Shown here piece after piece: positions 27,033 to 36,476 of a DNA stretch of 64,000 nucleotides. Within the stretch, counting starts at the first letter, position 1. Every line of letters begins with the position of its first letter. Made by a program: the position numbers and the translations under genes. The notes below the pieces were generated by a model. That model did not search any database. It was not told the DNA's origin and saw nothing but the letters and a program-made list of their open reading frames with translations. This DNA is from Verrucomicrobiota bacterium (GTDB lineage Bacteria > Verrucomicrobiota > Verrucomicrobiia > Opitutales > Opitutaceae), in NCBI GenBank assembly GCA_026398135.1, contig JAPLTN010000004.1, positions 1 to 64,000 of the forward strand, read 5' to 3'.

Positions 27033-28355
27033 TTATTTCGCTTTGGGCGCCGGCGGTTTCGCCCGCACCGGTTGGTCAATGCGCCGGTGGGTTTGGCCGC
27101 CCTCGGCGTCGAAAGTAATGATTGTGCCCTTCTCCATCTGCTGGAGCCACTGCATGCCGTTTTGATCAAAATACGCCTGGGCAACCTCGCTCCCGAGCAT
27201 GCGCTTTACCCGGTCGCGTGCAGTGGCGGCCAGCTTGGCCACTTCGCTTTTCTTCTGTTCGGGCGTGAGCGCGGCATCGTCGGCGATTTTCAACGCCGCC
27301 GCCGGCACCTCATCGCGCAACGCGAAAACCTTGGCCGGCGTGTCGGGCGGCAGGGCGAAACGTTTGGTCGCCGCCCGTAGCTGGCGATAGTCATTATCGT
27401 TGGCCCGCAAGTAATCGGTATAGCGCTCATCACCCAGCGCGACTTTGAGCCGGGCCTTCATCGCCTTTTCCGCCTCGGAGCGGATTTTCCAATCCTCGCT
27501 TTTGGGGCTGCGCACCCGATTCCCGAAACTATCATATTCGTTATACTGCTCATCGAACTCCTTCTTGAGCTCAAAAATCGCCTTAAACTCGGCCTCCGTG
27601 GCGTTCATCTGGGTCATCTGCCAGCGGAGATTTCGCGCCGTTCCCGACTGCCGTAACTCGTAAGCTTCCATTTCCTGAGGCGACAGCAGAGCGGCCAGAT
27701 CCCGTCTTTTCTCCTCCTGCAAGAATCGGGTTTTCTCCGCATCTCCCGGAATCGAAAATCCCTGCGTTTCCTGACGCAGTTCGCTGCCGAGCTCGTTGTA
27801 ATCCTGCTCGAGCTGCTGCAACGCCTCCCGCTTTTCCGCCGGCAAATAACCATACTGACGCGCCAGCCACGAGCCCGCCCCCGCCCCTTCGGGCTCCTGG
27901 CCCAGCAAACGCGCGGTCTCCGCCTTCACCTCGGCCTGCAGTGCCTTCATCTGGGCACGCTGCTCCTTGGTCTGGCCGCCCCACCAATCGCCATCATCTT
28001 TCCACCACTCCGCCTTGGGCGCAGTGGTCTGCAAGGCCTTGTAGCGCGACTCGTAGCGCTTCCAGATCAACGTTCCGACCACCGAGCGCACCACCGCTTC
28101 GTCCAAACCCGCCGCACGGAGTTCGTCGCGCAACCGTTCTTCATTCCCCGAACGCAACACTTCGCGCAGCAACGCACTGGCCGCAGTAGGGCTGCCCGTT
28201 CGGATGGGGTCGGAAAAACCAGGCTCCGAACGCGCAGTACTCGGCGTGCCGGATTTCTGAGTGCGTCCACCGAGCCCGACCGAACCGGAGCCAACCCATA
28301 GCAAACCGGCGTTCGCGACCAACGACACGCCTAGCAAAATCGGCAGGATTTTCAT
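27033..28355 (-). CDS. Hypothetical secreted helical protein
   Basis: A 440-residue protein with N-terminal signal or anchor MKILPILLGVSLVANAGLLW. The rest is highly charged and predicted helical, with repeated aromatic-Leu patterns (GYLPAEKREALQQLEQDYNE, DLAALLSPQEMEAYELRQS, ALGDERYTDYLRANDNDYRQ). No catalytic motif is seen. The repeated L(S/T)PxE(M/K) pattern recalls CpxP-like LTxxQ helices. It may be a periplasmic structural or stress protein. Ends convergently, 16 bases from mfd. Confidence 0.75.
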   Translation of the reverse strand: MKILPILLGVSLVANAGLLWVGSGSVGLGGRTQKSGTPSTARSEPGFSDPIRTGSPTAASALLREVLRSGNEERLRDELRAAGLDEAVVRSVVGTLIWKRYESRYKALQTTAPKAEWWKDDGDWWGGQTKEQRAQMKALQAEVKAETARLLGQEPEGAGAGSWLARQYGYLPAEKREALQQLEQDYNELGSELRQETQGFSIPGDAEKTRFLQEEKRRDLAALLSPQEMEAYELRQSGTARNLRWQMTQMNATEAEFKAIFELKKEFDEQYNEYDSFGNRVRSPKSEDWKIRSEAEKAMKARLKVALGDERYTDYLRANDNDYRQLRAATKRFALPPDTPAKVFALRDEVPAAALKIADDAALTPEQKKSEVAKLAATARDRVKRMLGSEVAQAYFDQNGMQWLQQMEKGTIITFDAEGGQTHRRIDQPVRAKPPAPKAK

Positions 28356-28557
28356 GGGGTAAAAAAGAAAAACTACGATTCATTGCTAACGCCGCGTAAG
28401 CCGGTCGCCAGCGTAAAGCCGTCCGAAAACCCTCCCGACACCGGCTGATTCCGGTATTTTACCCAACCAGTTTCCCCCATTGACCACCCCGCCCTCAGCT
28501 CTAGCTTGGAACGATTCCGGCTTTATGCCGTCGTAGTACGACACCGTAACCGTTCCC

Positions 28558-29565
28558 ATGCTCCCAGTCTTCCCTCGCCTTGCCACTTCGCTCCTCGCCG
28601 CCGCCCTGCTTGCCTTGCCGTCGGCGCTCCTCGCCCAAAAAGAACCGGCGGTGGACGACGGCCTGAACCTGCGTTTCGCCAACGGCATCGCCGCCGTGGT
28701 CGAATCCAAGGTCATCACCGTGGATGACATCCGCCGCGAGCTCGCCCCGATTTTGCCCCAGATCCGTCGGGACGCCCGCAATCAGCAGGATTTCTCCCAA
28801 AAACTGGAGAAGATCCAGGACGACATCATCCGCAATCTCGTGGACAGAGTGCTCATTGTTAAAGAGTTCCGTAAAGACGAGAAACATCAAATCCCGTCGA
28901 GCTACATCGACAACTCCATACAAGAACAGCTCACCACCCAGTTTGAAGGCGACCGCGCCCGTTTCCTCGGCTACCTGAAATCCCGCGGCTTCACCCTGCG
29001 CGACTACCGCAAGGAAGTGGAAGAGGACATCATCTACGGCTACATGCGCAACCAGCAGCGCAAATCGCAGAACATCGTAAGCCCCGCCAGGGTCGAAGCC
29101 TACTACGCCGCCAATCAGGATAAATTCTTCGAGGAGGAACAAGTCCACCTGCGCATGATCCAGCTCAACCGCGCCTCGTTAACCGATGCCGAACTGCTGG
29201 CCCGCGCCGAAGAAATCCTTGGAAAACTCCGCGCCGGGGAAAAATTTGAAGCCCTCGCCAAGACCTACACCGAGGACGCCCGCAAGGCCAAGGGCGGTGA
29301 CTGGGGCTGGCAAAAACGCGCAGACCTCAAACCCGAATTCAGCGACCCGCTCTTCGCTCTGAGCGCCGGTCAAGTCAGCACCCCCATCGTTCAAAAAGAA
29401 GGCGTTTACCTGCTTTTCGCCGAAGAACGCAAAGCCGCCGGCGTGCCCGCCATCAGCGAGGTCCGCGAACAAATCGAAGTCGTGCTCTCCCAGCAAATGA
29501 CGCGCGAAGCCCAGGAAAAATGGCTGGAGCGCCTCCGCAAGGGCTCCTACGTGCGGCTCTATTAA
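28558..29565 (+). CDS. SurA-like peptidyl-prolyl cis-trans isomerase (parvulin)
   Basis: A periplasmic foldase for outer-membrane proteins. 335 residues with a signal peptide (LATSLLAAALLALPSALLAQ). SurA_N-like helical domain (about 38-170: VVESKVITVDDIRREL, LVDRVLIVKEFRKDE). One PpiC/parvulin domain (about 185-290: EEQVHLRMIQLNRAS, FEALAKTYTEDARKAKGGDW, DPLFALSAGQVSTPI). E. coli SurA has two parvulin domains; only one is present here. Ends at a strong terminator. Confidence 0.88.
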   Translation: MLPVFPRLATSLLAAALLALPSALLAQKEPAVDDGLNLRFANGIAAVVESKVITVDDIRRELAPILPQIRRDARNQQDFSQKLEKIQDDIIRNLVDRVLIVKEFRKDEKHQIPSSYIDNSIQEQLTTQFEGDRARFLGYLKSRGFTLRDYRKEVEEDIIYGYMRNQQRKSQNIVSPARVEAYYAANQDKFFEEEQVHLRMIQLNRASLTDAELLARAEEILGKLRAGEKFEALAKTYTEDARKAKGGDWGWQKRADLKPEFSDPLFALSAGQVSTPIVQKEGVYLLFAEERKAAGVPAISEVREQIEVVLSQQMTREAQEKWLERLRKGSYVRLY

Positions 29566-29621
29566 ACCGCCCTCGAAGGCTACGCTCCCGGGCTTACGGA
29601 CCACGCGTATTTCCACTTTTT

Positions 29622-29649
29622 GGCCCGACCCGTCCGGTCGGGCCTTTTT
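29622..29649 (+). terminator. Intrinsic terminator after the SurA-like gene
   Basis: GGCCCGACC and GGTCGGGCC form a perfect 9-bp stem with loop CGTCC, followed by TTTTT (29645-29649). Confidence 0.9.
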
Positions 29650-29744
29650 GTGCCCTGCGCCAGCCAATAAATGCGTAGCCGCTGCGCGCCCTTTTAACTA
29701 GAATATGGGCTCACTCTGGAACGTCCGCACCTCCTCTTTCCATC

Positions 29745-31235
29745 ATGTCCCTGCCCTTCCCAACACTCACCGCTTCTGAAGCCGCCGCCTTGGTTCGCCA
29801 TGGTGACACCGTAGCCTTTGGTGGCTTCACGCCCGCCGGCTCGCCCAAGGACATCCCCACCGCCATCGCCGAACGCGCCACTGCCGAGCATACCGCCGGT
29901 CGTCCCTTCCAGATCGGTGTTATCACCGGTGCGTCCACCGGAGCTTCCCTTGACGGCGCCCTCGCCAAAGCCGACGCCATCAGCTTCCGCACCCCCTACC
30001 AATCCGACCCCGACCTGCGCCGCGCCATCAACGCCAACCGCGTCCGCTTTTTTGACCTTCACCTCAGCCAGCTCGCGCATCACGTGCGCATCGGCTCGCT
30101 CGGCCCCATAAACTGGACCGTGCTCGAAGCCGCCGACATCACCTCCGATGGTCGCGTGGTCCTGACCAGCGGCGTCGGCGCCGCCCCCACCTTCGCCCGC
30201 TGCGGCCAGCGCATCCTGATCGAAATCAACCGCCGCCACCCCGCCAGCCTTTGCGGCCTGCACGACATCTACGAACCGATCGACCCGCCCAATCGTTGCG
30301 AAATCCCCCTCTACACCGTCTCCGATCGCATCGGCCAGCCCTGGCTCCAGCTGGATCCAGCCAAGATCGCCGGCATCGTTTACACCGACCGCGAGGACGA
30401 GGTCGGTGCCTTCGCCGAGCCCGACGCCGTGACCACCAAGATCGGTGAAAACGTCGCCAATTTCCTCGCCGCCGAGCTCGCCTCCGGACGCATCCCCGTC
30501 GACTTCCTGCCCCTCCAATCCGGCGTGGGCGACATAGCCAACGCCGTCCTCGGCGCGCTTGGCGCGCACCCCGACATTCCTCCGTTCGCGATGTATTCGG
30601 AAGTGCTCCAGGACGCGACGCTCGCCCTGCTGCGCCAAGGCAAACTGAAATTTGCCAGCGGTTGCTCGTTTACCCTCAGCCCGCCCGCGCTCAAAGCCCT
30701 CTACGCCGAATTGCCCGCCCTGCGTAACCGCCTCGTGCTGCGTCCGCAGGAAATCAGCAACAACCCCGAAATCGTTCGCCGCCTCGGCATCATCTCGGTC
30801 AACACCGCCATCGAAGCCGACTTGCAGGGCAACATCAACAGCACCCACCTCTTCGGCAAATCCATGATGAATGGCATCGGCGGCTCGGGCGACTTCACCC
30901 GCAACGCCTACCTCTCCATCTTCACCTGCCCCTCCCTTCAAAAGGGCGGCAAGATCAGCACCCTCGTTCCCCAGGTCACGCACGCCGACCACAGCGAACA
31001 CTCCGTTCAAGTCATCGTCACCGAGCATGGCGTGGCCGACCTCCGCCGCCTCGACCCGCGCCAGCGCGCCACCGTCATCATCGATAAATGCGCCCACCCC
31101 GATTTCCGCGCCGACCTGCACCACTACCTCGCGCTCTGCAACGACGGCCACGAGCCGTTCAACTTTGAACACGCCTTCGCCTTCCATCGCCGCTTCCAGC
31201 AAACCGGCGACATGCGCGGCGCGTTCACTGCCTAA
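29745..31235 (+). CDS. Succinyl-CoA:acetate CoA-transferase (acetyl-CoA hydrolase family)
   Basis: Transfers CoA between succinyl-CoA and acetate (or related acids). 496 residues. Family blocks: AFGGFTPAGSPKDIPTAIA (about 26), SGVGDIANAVLGAL (about 260), ISVNTAIEADLQGNINSTH with the likely catalytic Glu (about 352), and NGIGGSGDFTRNAYLSIF (about 378). The class is close to AarC/Cat1-type enzymes, which can bypass succinyl-CoA synthetase in the TCA cycle or act in propionate and acetate metabolism. Aconitase is elsewhere in the window but not adjacent. Confidence 0.9.
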   Translation: MSLPFPTLTASEAAALVRHGDTVAFGGFTPAGSPKDIPTAIAERATAEHTAGRPFQIGVITGASTGASLDGALAKADAISFRTPYQSDPDLRRAINANRVRFFDLHLSQLAHHVRIGSLGPINWTVLEAADITSDGRVVLTSGVGAAPTFARCGQRILIEINRRHPASLCGLHDIYEPIDPPNRCEIPLYTVSDRIGQPWLQLDPAKIAGIVYTDREDEVGAFAEPDAVTTKIGENVANFLAAELASGRIPVDFLPLQSGVGDIANAVLGALGAHPDIPPFAMYSEVLQDATLALLRQGKLKFASGCSFTLSPPALKALYAELPALRNRLVLRPQEISNNPEIVRRLGIISVNTAIEADLQGNINSTHLFGKSMMNGIGGSGDFTRNAYLSIFTCPSLQKGGKISTLVPQVTHADHSEHSVQVIVTEHGVADLRRLDPRQRATVIIDKCAHPDFRADLHHYLALCNDGHEPFNFEHAFAFHRRFQQTGDMRGAFTA

Positions 31236-31258
31236 GTGTCCGTCAGCCGTCGTCCGGG

Positions 31259-31283
31259 TTGACCGCGCCTTGTGCGCGGTCAA
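31259..31283 (+). terminator. Strong hairpin between CoA-transferase and next gene
   Basis: TTGACCGCGC and GCGCGGTCAA form a perfect 10-bp stem with loop CTTGT. There is no T-run after it, and the next ATG is only 9 bases on, so it may partly stop transcription or tune translation of the following gene rather than act as a full terminator. Confidence 0.45.
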
Positions 31284-31292
31284 TCTCGGACC

Positions 31293-31793
31293 ATGACGTT
31301 TCTGGAACAGCTCGAAGCCCTGAGTTACGTCGTCACCATCATCGGCCTGCCCTTCGGTATCTGGGTTTACCTGCGCGACCAGCGCAAGGAGCGCAAAAAC
31401 GAAGAGGAAGAGGTCTATGTCCGGCTCTCCGACCAGTATTCCGAATTCCTCGAACTGGTCCTCAAAAACGCGGACTTGCAGCTCACCACCCGCAACAGCC
31501 CGGCCGCTCCACCCACACCCGAGCAACAGGAACGCCGCATGGTGCTTTTCGAGATTCTGGTCTCCCTCTTCGAACGCGCCTACATCCTGGTTTACGAACC
31601 CGAAATGGACCGCGAGGAAGCCCGTCTCTGGGGCTCCTGGGAAGACTACATGCGCGAGTGGTGCCGCCGGGCCGACTTTCGCGAGGCGCTGCCCGCCTTG
31701 CTTCGTGGCGAGGACCCCGATTTCGCAGCCTACATCAGTAGGCTCGCCAGCGAAGAAACCGCCGCCGTAAACACGGCTCGTCGCCAGCCTTGA
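31293..31793 (+). CDS. Small membrane-anchored protein, DUF4760-like
   Basis: A 166-residue protein from ATG 31293 (MTFLEQLEALSYVVTIIGLP). One N-terminal membrane segment (about 9-27) is followed by a charged helical domain with aromatic clusters (DQYSEFLELVLKNADLQL, LFERAYILVYEPEM, WGSWEDYMREWCRRADFREA). The layout is DUF4760-like: an anchored cytoplasmic helical domain of unknown function. A perfect hairpin precedes its start. Convergent with the phosphoesterase gene. Confidence 0.7.
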   Translation: MTFLEQLEALSYVVTIIGLPFGIWVYLRDQRKERKNEEEEVYVRLSDQYSEFLELVLKNADLQLTTRNSPAAPPTPEQQERRMVLFEILVSLFERAYILVYEPEMDREEARLWGSWEDYMREWCRRADFREALPALLRGEDPDFAAYISRLASEETAAVNTARRQP

Positions 31794-31801
31794 TTCCGCC
31801 T

Positions 31802-32590
31802 TCAACGCCCGCGCTTCATGTGGAGCAACTCCACCTTGAGGGCGCGTTTCTGAGTCTCGTCGTATTCGACGATCGCTCCCGAGATACGCACATCGCCCTC
31901 CGCGACTTCGAATTTACGCGGCATGCCGTCGAGAAACTTTTCCACCACCGGCTTTACCTCGCGGCCCAAGACCGAGGCATAAGGACCGGTCATGCCGACA
32001 TCGCACATAAAACCTGTTCCGCCCGGCAGCACACACGCATCCGCCGTAGGCACATGGGTGTGGGTTCCGAGCACTGCCACCGCACGCCCGTCGAGATGCC
32101 AGCCAAGCGCGATTTTTTCGCTCGTGGCCTCCATGTGCGCCTCAACCAAAAACCCGTCCGCCTCGCCCGCCAGTTTGCGCAGCATCTGGTCGGCACCGAT
32201 AAACGGACACTCCGCTTTCATGCCCATGAAGGTGCGCCCGAGCACGGTGAACACCGCGAGGCGAAACCCCTTCACATTTACGATCACATGGTCCGCCCCC
32301 GGACACGCCCCGGGCAGGTTGGCGGGACGGCAGACCTTGGGAAAATCGTCGATTTCCGACTCCCACCCGCGCTGGTCCCAGACGTGGTCGCCTAGCGTAA
32401 TAGCGTCCACCCCGCTCTGGAGCAGACCCTTGACGATGCCGCCGTTTATGCCTGCTCCGGCGGCGGCGTTTTCCCCGTTGGCGATGACGGCATCGAGCTT
32501 CAGCTCGGTGCGCAGGCGCGGCAGCCGCTCCATCAACATTTCCCGACCGGGGCGGCCCACGATATCGCCGACAAAAAGTAGTCTCAACAT
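31802..32590 (-). CDS. YmdB-family metallophosphoesterase (TIGR00282)
   Basis: A 262-residue phosphodiesterase of the YmdB type, which in Bacillus hydrolyses 2',3'- and 3',5'-cyclic nucleotides and affects biofilm formation. Motifs: GDIVGRPGRE (about 8), ANGENAAAGAG (about 37), AVLGTHTHVPTAD (about 172) and PGGTGFMCDVGMTGP. The usual TLGNHxWD metal motif reads TLGDHVWD here, with Asp in place of the Asn that normally helps bind the metal pair. Whether it remains fully active cannot be told. Confidence 0.9.
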   Translation of the reverse strand: MLRLLFVGDIVGRPGREMLMERLPRLRTELKLDAVIANGENAAAGAGINGGIVKGLLQSGVDAITLGDHVWDQRGWESEIDDFPKVCRPANLPGACPGADHVIVNVKGFRLAVFTVLGRTFMGMKAECPFIGADQMLRKLAGEADGFLVEAHMEATSEKIALGWHLDGRAVAVLGTHTHVPTADACVLPGGTGFMCDVGMTGPYASVLGREVKPVVEKFLDGMPRKFEVAEGDVRISGAIVEYDETQKRALKVELLHMKRGR

Positions 32591-32659
32591 GCGCGCACCG
32601 TGCGCCCCCGCCGCGCCCCCTCCAAGCCAAAACCTGGCCGGAGGGGTCTTATCCGCTGC

Positions 32660-33910
32660 TTAAACCGCGCGGAAAACGACCGCCGCGTTCTGGCCGCCGA
32701 AACCGAGGTTGTTGCTCAATACCGCCGAAACCGAGGCTGAGCGGGCCACATTGGGCACATAGTCCAGATCGCACTCGGGATCGGGATCGTGGAGGTTGAT
32801 GGTCGGCGCGAGGGTCTGGGTTTGCAGCGTCTTGGCGCAGATCACGCTCTCGATGCCGCCAGCGCCGCCGAGCAGATGCCCGGTCATGGATTTGGTGGAG
32901 CTGACCGGCACGGACTTGGCCCGGTCGCCAAACACACGTTTGATCGCGAGGGTCTCGAATTTGTCATTGTAAGGCGTGCTGGTGCCGTGGGCGTTGATGT
33001 AGCCGACCGCATCGGTGGCGACGCCGGCGGATTTGAGCGCACGCGTCATGGCCATACCGAGGCCTTTGCCCTCGGGATCGGGCATGGTGATGTGGTGGGC
33101 GTCGGCGGTGGCGGCGTAGCCAGCCAGTTCGCAATAGATACGGGCTCCGCGTTTTTTCGCGTGTTCGAGCGATTCGAGCACGAGCACGCCCGCGCCTTCA
33201 CCCATGATGAAGCCGTCGCGGCCGTTGGAGAAGGGGCGGCAGGCGGTGGCCGGATCGTCGTTGCGCGTGCTCATGGCCTTCATCGCGCAGAAGCTGGCGT
33301 AGGCGAAGGGCGTGATGGCGGCCTCGGTGCCACCCGCGATCATCACATCGGCGTCGCCACGACGGATCATGTGCATGGATTCGCCCAAGGCGTGGGTGCC
33401 GGTGGCGCAGGCGGAAACGACGCCGAAATTGGGTCCGCGCGCGCCGAGCTCAATGGCAATGATGCCCGAGCAAATGTTGCCGATCAGCGCCGGGATGGTG
33501 AAGGGCGAGACCTTGCGGGGGCCGCCGTCGTGCAGCTTTTTTAACTGCGTCTCGTAGGTGAACATGCCGCCGATGCCGGACCCAACAACCACGCCTACGC
33601 GGTCGGGATCTTCGGTGTCCATGCTCAGACCAGAGTCAGCCCAGGCCTGCTTGGCGGCGCAAAAGCCGAAGTGAGTGTAGCGGTCGTTGCGGCGCGCCTC
33701 CTTCGGATCCATGAAATCCTCCGCATTCCAACCGCGTACCTCGGCGCCGATCTGGGTGGAGAAGGGGGCGGGATCAAAGAGCGAGATACGGTCGATGCCG
33801 TTTTTACCGGCGACGAGACTGGCCCAGAAAGTGTCGGCGTTCTGGCCGAGGCCGTGAATGACGCCGAGGCCGGTGACGACGACGCGTTGGGAATCAGGAA
33901 GCGTGGACAT
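32660..33910 (-). CDS. fabF: Beta-ketoacyl-ACP synthase II
   Basis: Elongates fatty acyl chains by condensing malonyl-ACP with acyl-ACP. 416 residues, thiolase fold. Active-site Cys in VVSACATGTHALGES (about 169), His in NAHGTSTPYNDKFE (about 308) and His in SSTKSMTGHLLGGAG (about 345), giving the CHH triad of FabF/FabB. It lies downstream of fabG and acpP on the same strand, but a strong terminator separates it from acpP, so it may also use its own promoter. Confidence 0.96.
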   Translation of the reverse strand: MSTLPDSQRVVVTGLGVIHGLGQNADTFWASLVAGKNGIDRISLFDPAPFSTQIGAEVRGWNAEDFMDPKEARRNDRYTHFGFCAAKQAWADSGLSMDTEDPDRVGVVVGSGIGGMFTYETQLKKLHDGGPRKVSPFTIPALIGNICSGIIAIELGARGPNFGVVSACATGTHALGESMHMIRRGDADVMIAGGTEAAITPFAYASFCAMKAMSTRNDDPATACRPFSNGRDGFIMGEGAGVLVLESLEHAKKRGARIYCELAGYAATADAHHITMPDPEGKGLGMAMTRALKSAGVATDAVGYINAHGTSTPYNDKFETLAIKRVFGDRAKSVPVSSTKSMTGHLLGGAGGIESVICAKTLQTQTLAPTINLHDPDPECDLDYVPNVARSASVSAVLSNNLGFGGQNAAVVFRAV

Positions 33911-34013
33911 ATGCGAAGGGAAAACGTTGAGGCACCGGCACCACGTAGCGCAAGACTTGGGGCAGAAGCAGATTGGAAAAGTGACGATTTACAAAATTCA
34001 CTCCGCGTGACCG

Positions 34014-34054
34014 AAAAACAAAACCGCCCGCTCCGGAATACGGAGCGGGCGGTT
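34014..34054 (-). terminator. Intrinsic terminator after acpP
   Basis: Minus strand: AACCGCCCGCTCCG and CGGAGCGGGCGGTT form a perfect 14-bp stem with a 5-base loop (34022-34054), followed by TTGTTTTTC. It separates fabG-acpP from fabF. Confidence 0.9.
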
Positions 34055-34084
34055 CAAAAGTAACGCGAATGAAGCGCGGAGGGC

Positions 34085-34348
34085 TTAGGCGACGCCGGCC
34101 TTGGCCTTGATGTAGTCGGTCACCTGACCGACGGTCTTGAGCTTCTCGGCATCGGCTTCAGGGATCTCGCCCTTGATCTCGTCCTTGAACTCTTCTTCGA
34201 AGGCCATGATCAACTCGACGGTGTCGAGGGAATCGGCACCAAGGTCGTCCAAAAAGGACGCGGTGGGCGTGATCTGCTCTTCATTAACATTGAGTTGGTT
34301 AACGATGATTTCTTTGACGCGCTGTTCGATGGTTTTTTGGTCGGCCAT
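34085..34348 (-). CDS. acpP: Acyl carrier protein
   Basis: An 87-residue acidic four-helix protein carrying acyl chains on a phosphopantetheine arm. The start [19 protein letters not shown] at 34348 is preferred; an in-frame start at 34381 would overlap fabG. The attachment serine is in [19 protein letters not shown]. Length is slightly over the E. coli 78, with an alanine-rich C-terminus (IKAKAGVA). It follows fabG by 29 bases. Confidence 0.95.
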   Translation of the reverse strand: MADQKTIEQRVKEIIVNQLNVNEEQITPTASFLDDLGADSLDTVELIMAFEEEFKDEIKGEIPEADAEKLKTVGQVTDYIKAKAGVA

Positions 34349-34377
34349 GTTGGGTAAAATGCTGGAATGAAGAAGGC

Positions 34378-35118
34378 TCACATCGCCATGCCACCGTCAA
34401 CGGCAAAAACTTGGCCGGTGATATATGCCGCTTCGTCTGCGCAAAGAAACGCGACCGCGTGGGCGATATCGGCGGGTTCGCCGAAACGCTGCATAGGAAT
34501 AAGCGCGGTGGCACCCTTTTGCACCTCTTCGCTGAGCTCGGCGGTCATATCGGTCTTGATAAAGCCGGGGGCGACCACGTTCACGGTGACGCCGCGCTTG
34601 GCGAATTCCTTGGCGGTGGCCTTGGTAAAGCCGATCATGCCGGCCTTGGCGGCGGCGTAGTTGGCCTGCCCGGCGTTGCCCATGATGCCGGTCACCGAGG
34701 AGATGTTGACGATGCGACCGAAACGGGCGCGGCACATGGGCCAGCCGATCGCCTTGGTCCAGTAAAAGCAGCTGGTGAGGTTGGTCTGGATGACGCTGTT
34801 CCAATCGTCGTCACTCATGCGTGCGAGCAGGCCGTCGCGGGTGATGCCGGCGTTGTTCACCAGAATGTCGATTTTACCAAACTCCTTGAGCAGGGCCTCG
34901 GCGGCGGCGTTCACCGCCGCACCGTCGGCCACGTCCACCGCACGAGCCACGGCCTTGCCGCCGGCGGCGGTGATGGCGGCGGCGACCGCGCCGCAGGATT
35001 CGGCAGACTTGGAAACGCAGATAACAGTCACGCCCTGGGCGGCAAGGGTCTCGGCGATGGCTTTGCCGATGCCACGTCCGGCGCCGGTGACTAGAGCGGT
35101 TCTATTGGTGTAGGTCAT
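34378..35118 (-). CDS. fabG: 3-oxoacyl-ACP reductase
   Basis: NADPH-dependent reduction of 3-oxoacyl-ACP in the elongation cycle. 246 residues of the short-chain dehydrogenase fold. Cofactor motif [14 protein letters not shown] (about 10), [11 protein letters not shown] (about 88), catalytic Ser in [11 protein letters not shown] and Tyr/Lys in [18 protein letters not shown] (about 150). C-terminal [16 protein letters not shown] is standard for FabG. First gene of fabG-acpP. Confidence 0.95.
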   Translation of the reverse strand: MTYTNRTALVTGAGRGIGKAIAETLAAQGVTVICVSKSAESCGAVAAAITAAGGKAVARAVDVADGAAVNAAAEALLKEFGKIDILVNNAGITRDGLLARMSDDDWNSVIQTNLTSCFYWTKAIGWPMCRARFGRIVNISSVTGIMGNAGQANYAAAKAGMIGFTKATAKEFAKRGVTVNVVAPGFIKTDMTAELSEEVQKGATALIPMQRFGEPADIAHAVAFLCADEAAYITGQVFAVDGGMAM

Positions 35119-35185
35119 GGAGAGGGGAGAAACGAAACAGAAGAGGGTTTAAGCGCGGGGTGCGAAGTCGGCGGGAACAGATGCG

Positions 35186-36355
35186 TTAGTAAACGTCACG
35201 CTGGTAGCGTTTGTCCTTTTTCATCTGCTTCACGTATTCCTGTGCCTTCTCAATGGGCATGGCACCTTGCTCGGCGATGATGTCGTGCAGGGCTTGGTCC
35301 ACGTCCTTGGCCATGCGCTTGGCATCGCCGCAGACGAAGAAGTGCCCGCCGTTTTGAATCCAAGCCCAAAGCTCGGCCGCGTTGGTGCGCATCTTGTCCT
35401 GCACATAGACCTTGGTGCCCTGATCGCGGGACCAAGCGAGGTCGAGATGAGCGAGTTTGCCGTCGGCGAGATACTTCTCCCACTCCTCTTGATAGAGAAA
35501 GTCAGTCTGACTCTTCTGGTCGCCGAAAAACACCCAGTTGCGCCCCGTCGCCCCGGAGGCGATGCGATCCTGCACAAAGGCGCGAAACGGCGCGATACCG
35601 GTGCCGGGCCCGACCATGATGCAATCCTTGGCACCATCTTCCGGCGGGCCGAAGTGAGAATCGGAAACGAATACCGGCGTCGGCGTCTCGCCCAGCGCCA
35701 CGCGGTCGGCCATGAAGGTGGAACACACACCGTGGCGCTCGCGGCCGTTGGTGGAGTAGCGCACCACCGCAACCGTGAGGTGAATCTCCTGCGGATAAAC
35801 CCGGGAAGACGACGCGATCGAGTAAAGACGCGGCATGAGTTTGCGCATGTGGTCCACCAGCTCCTGAGCGGTCAGGCGGGCGGAGGGAAACTCGGCCAAC
35901 AAATCCGCATACTCGCGCTCGTCCAAAAAGGCGGTGAGCTGCTCCTTCGCCTCGGGCTTGAGCAGGGCCTCAAGCCGGGCCTTCTCGACGGAGTCGGTGG
36001 CTTTGGCGAAGAGGGTGTTGACGATTTTCGCGGTCGGGCCACCCAGCGCCAGCCGTGAGCTCAGGGCCTCGCGCAAAGTGATCGGCGCGGGCAGTTTGAG
36101 CATCGCCGGGGAAACCAGTTCGCTGCCCGTAGCTTGCACGCACGAGATAATCGCCTCCACCTCGACCCCTCGATTGGTCGGGAAAACGCCGAGCGAATCG
36201 CCCGCTTTATAGACGAGGTCGCTGCCCTTGAGCGAGACGACGAAATGGCGGGTCTCCTTGGCGGAGCCCGGCTGGTTAAGCAGTCGGTTCTCGGTGATGC
36301 GGGCCGGGAACGGGTTCTCTTTGGAATACAGGGAAGCGGCGACGATTGCGGACAT
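35186..36355 (-). CDS. CysJ-type flavoprotein reductase lacking the flavodoxin domain
   Basis: A 389-residue FAD/NADPH reductase matching the C-terminal part of sulfite reductase alpha subunit. FAD motif RLYSIASSSRV (about 178), pyrophosphate-binding GVCSTFMAD, NADPH motifs GPGTGIAPFRAFVQDR (about 248), NWVFFGDQKSQTDFLY, KVYVQDKM and FFVCGDAKRMAKDVD, and the terminal aromatic (RDVY). The FMN flavodoxin domain of CysJ is absent, so electrons must go to a separate carrier. It might serve assimilatory sulfite reduction; no CysI is nearby. Confidence 0.85.
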   Translation of the reverse strand: MSAIVAASLYSKENPFPARITENRLLNQPGSAKETRHFVVSLKGSDLVYKAGDSLGVFPTNRGVEVEAIISCVQATGSELVSPAMLKLPAPITLREALSSRLALGGPTAKIVNTLFAKATDSVEKARLEALLKPEAKEQLTAFLDEREYADLLAEFPSARLTAQELVDHMRKLMPRLYSIASSSRVYPQEIHLTVAVVRYSTNGRERHGVCSTFMADRVALGETPTPVFVSDSHFGPPEDGAKDCIMVGPGTGIAPFRAFVQDRIASGATGRNWVFFGDQKSQTDFLYQEEWEKYLADGKLAHLDLAWSRDQGTKVYVQDKMRTNAAELWAWIQNGGHFFVCGDAKRMAKDVDQALHDIIAEQGAMPIEKAQEYVKQMKKDKRYQRDVY

Positions 36356-36476
36356 AAGAGGTCGTACGTCATGCCCGCCCCGCGCCTGCGCAAGCCCTTA
36401 CTTTCTGCGTTCATTCTCCGCCCGCCCTGCGCGCGCGCTTGCTTCGCTCCACGCTTTCGCGCCAACTGACCCGCTC

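Noticed and set aside
29694-31805. 703-codon minus-strand open frame over the CoA-transferase
   Set aside because: It mirrors a well-recognised enzyme in the other strand. Its composition (Gly/Val/Glu/Asp rich) is the usual antisense artefact of GC-rich coding.
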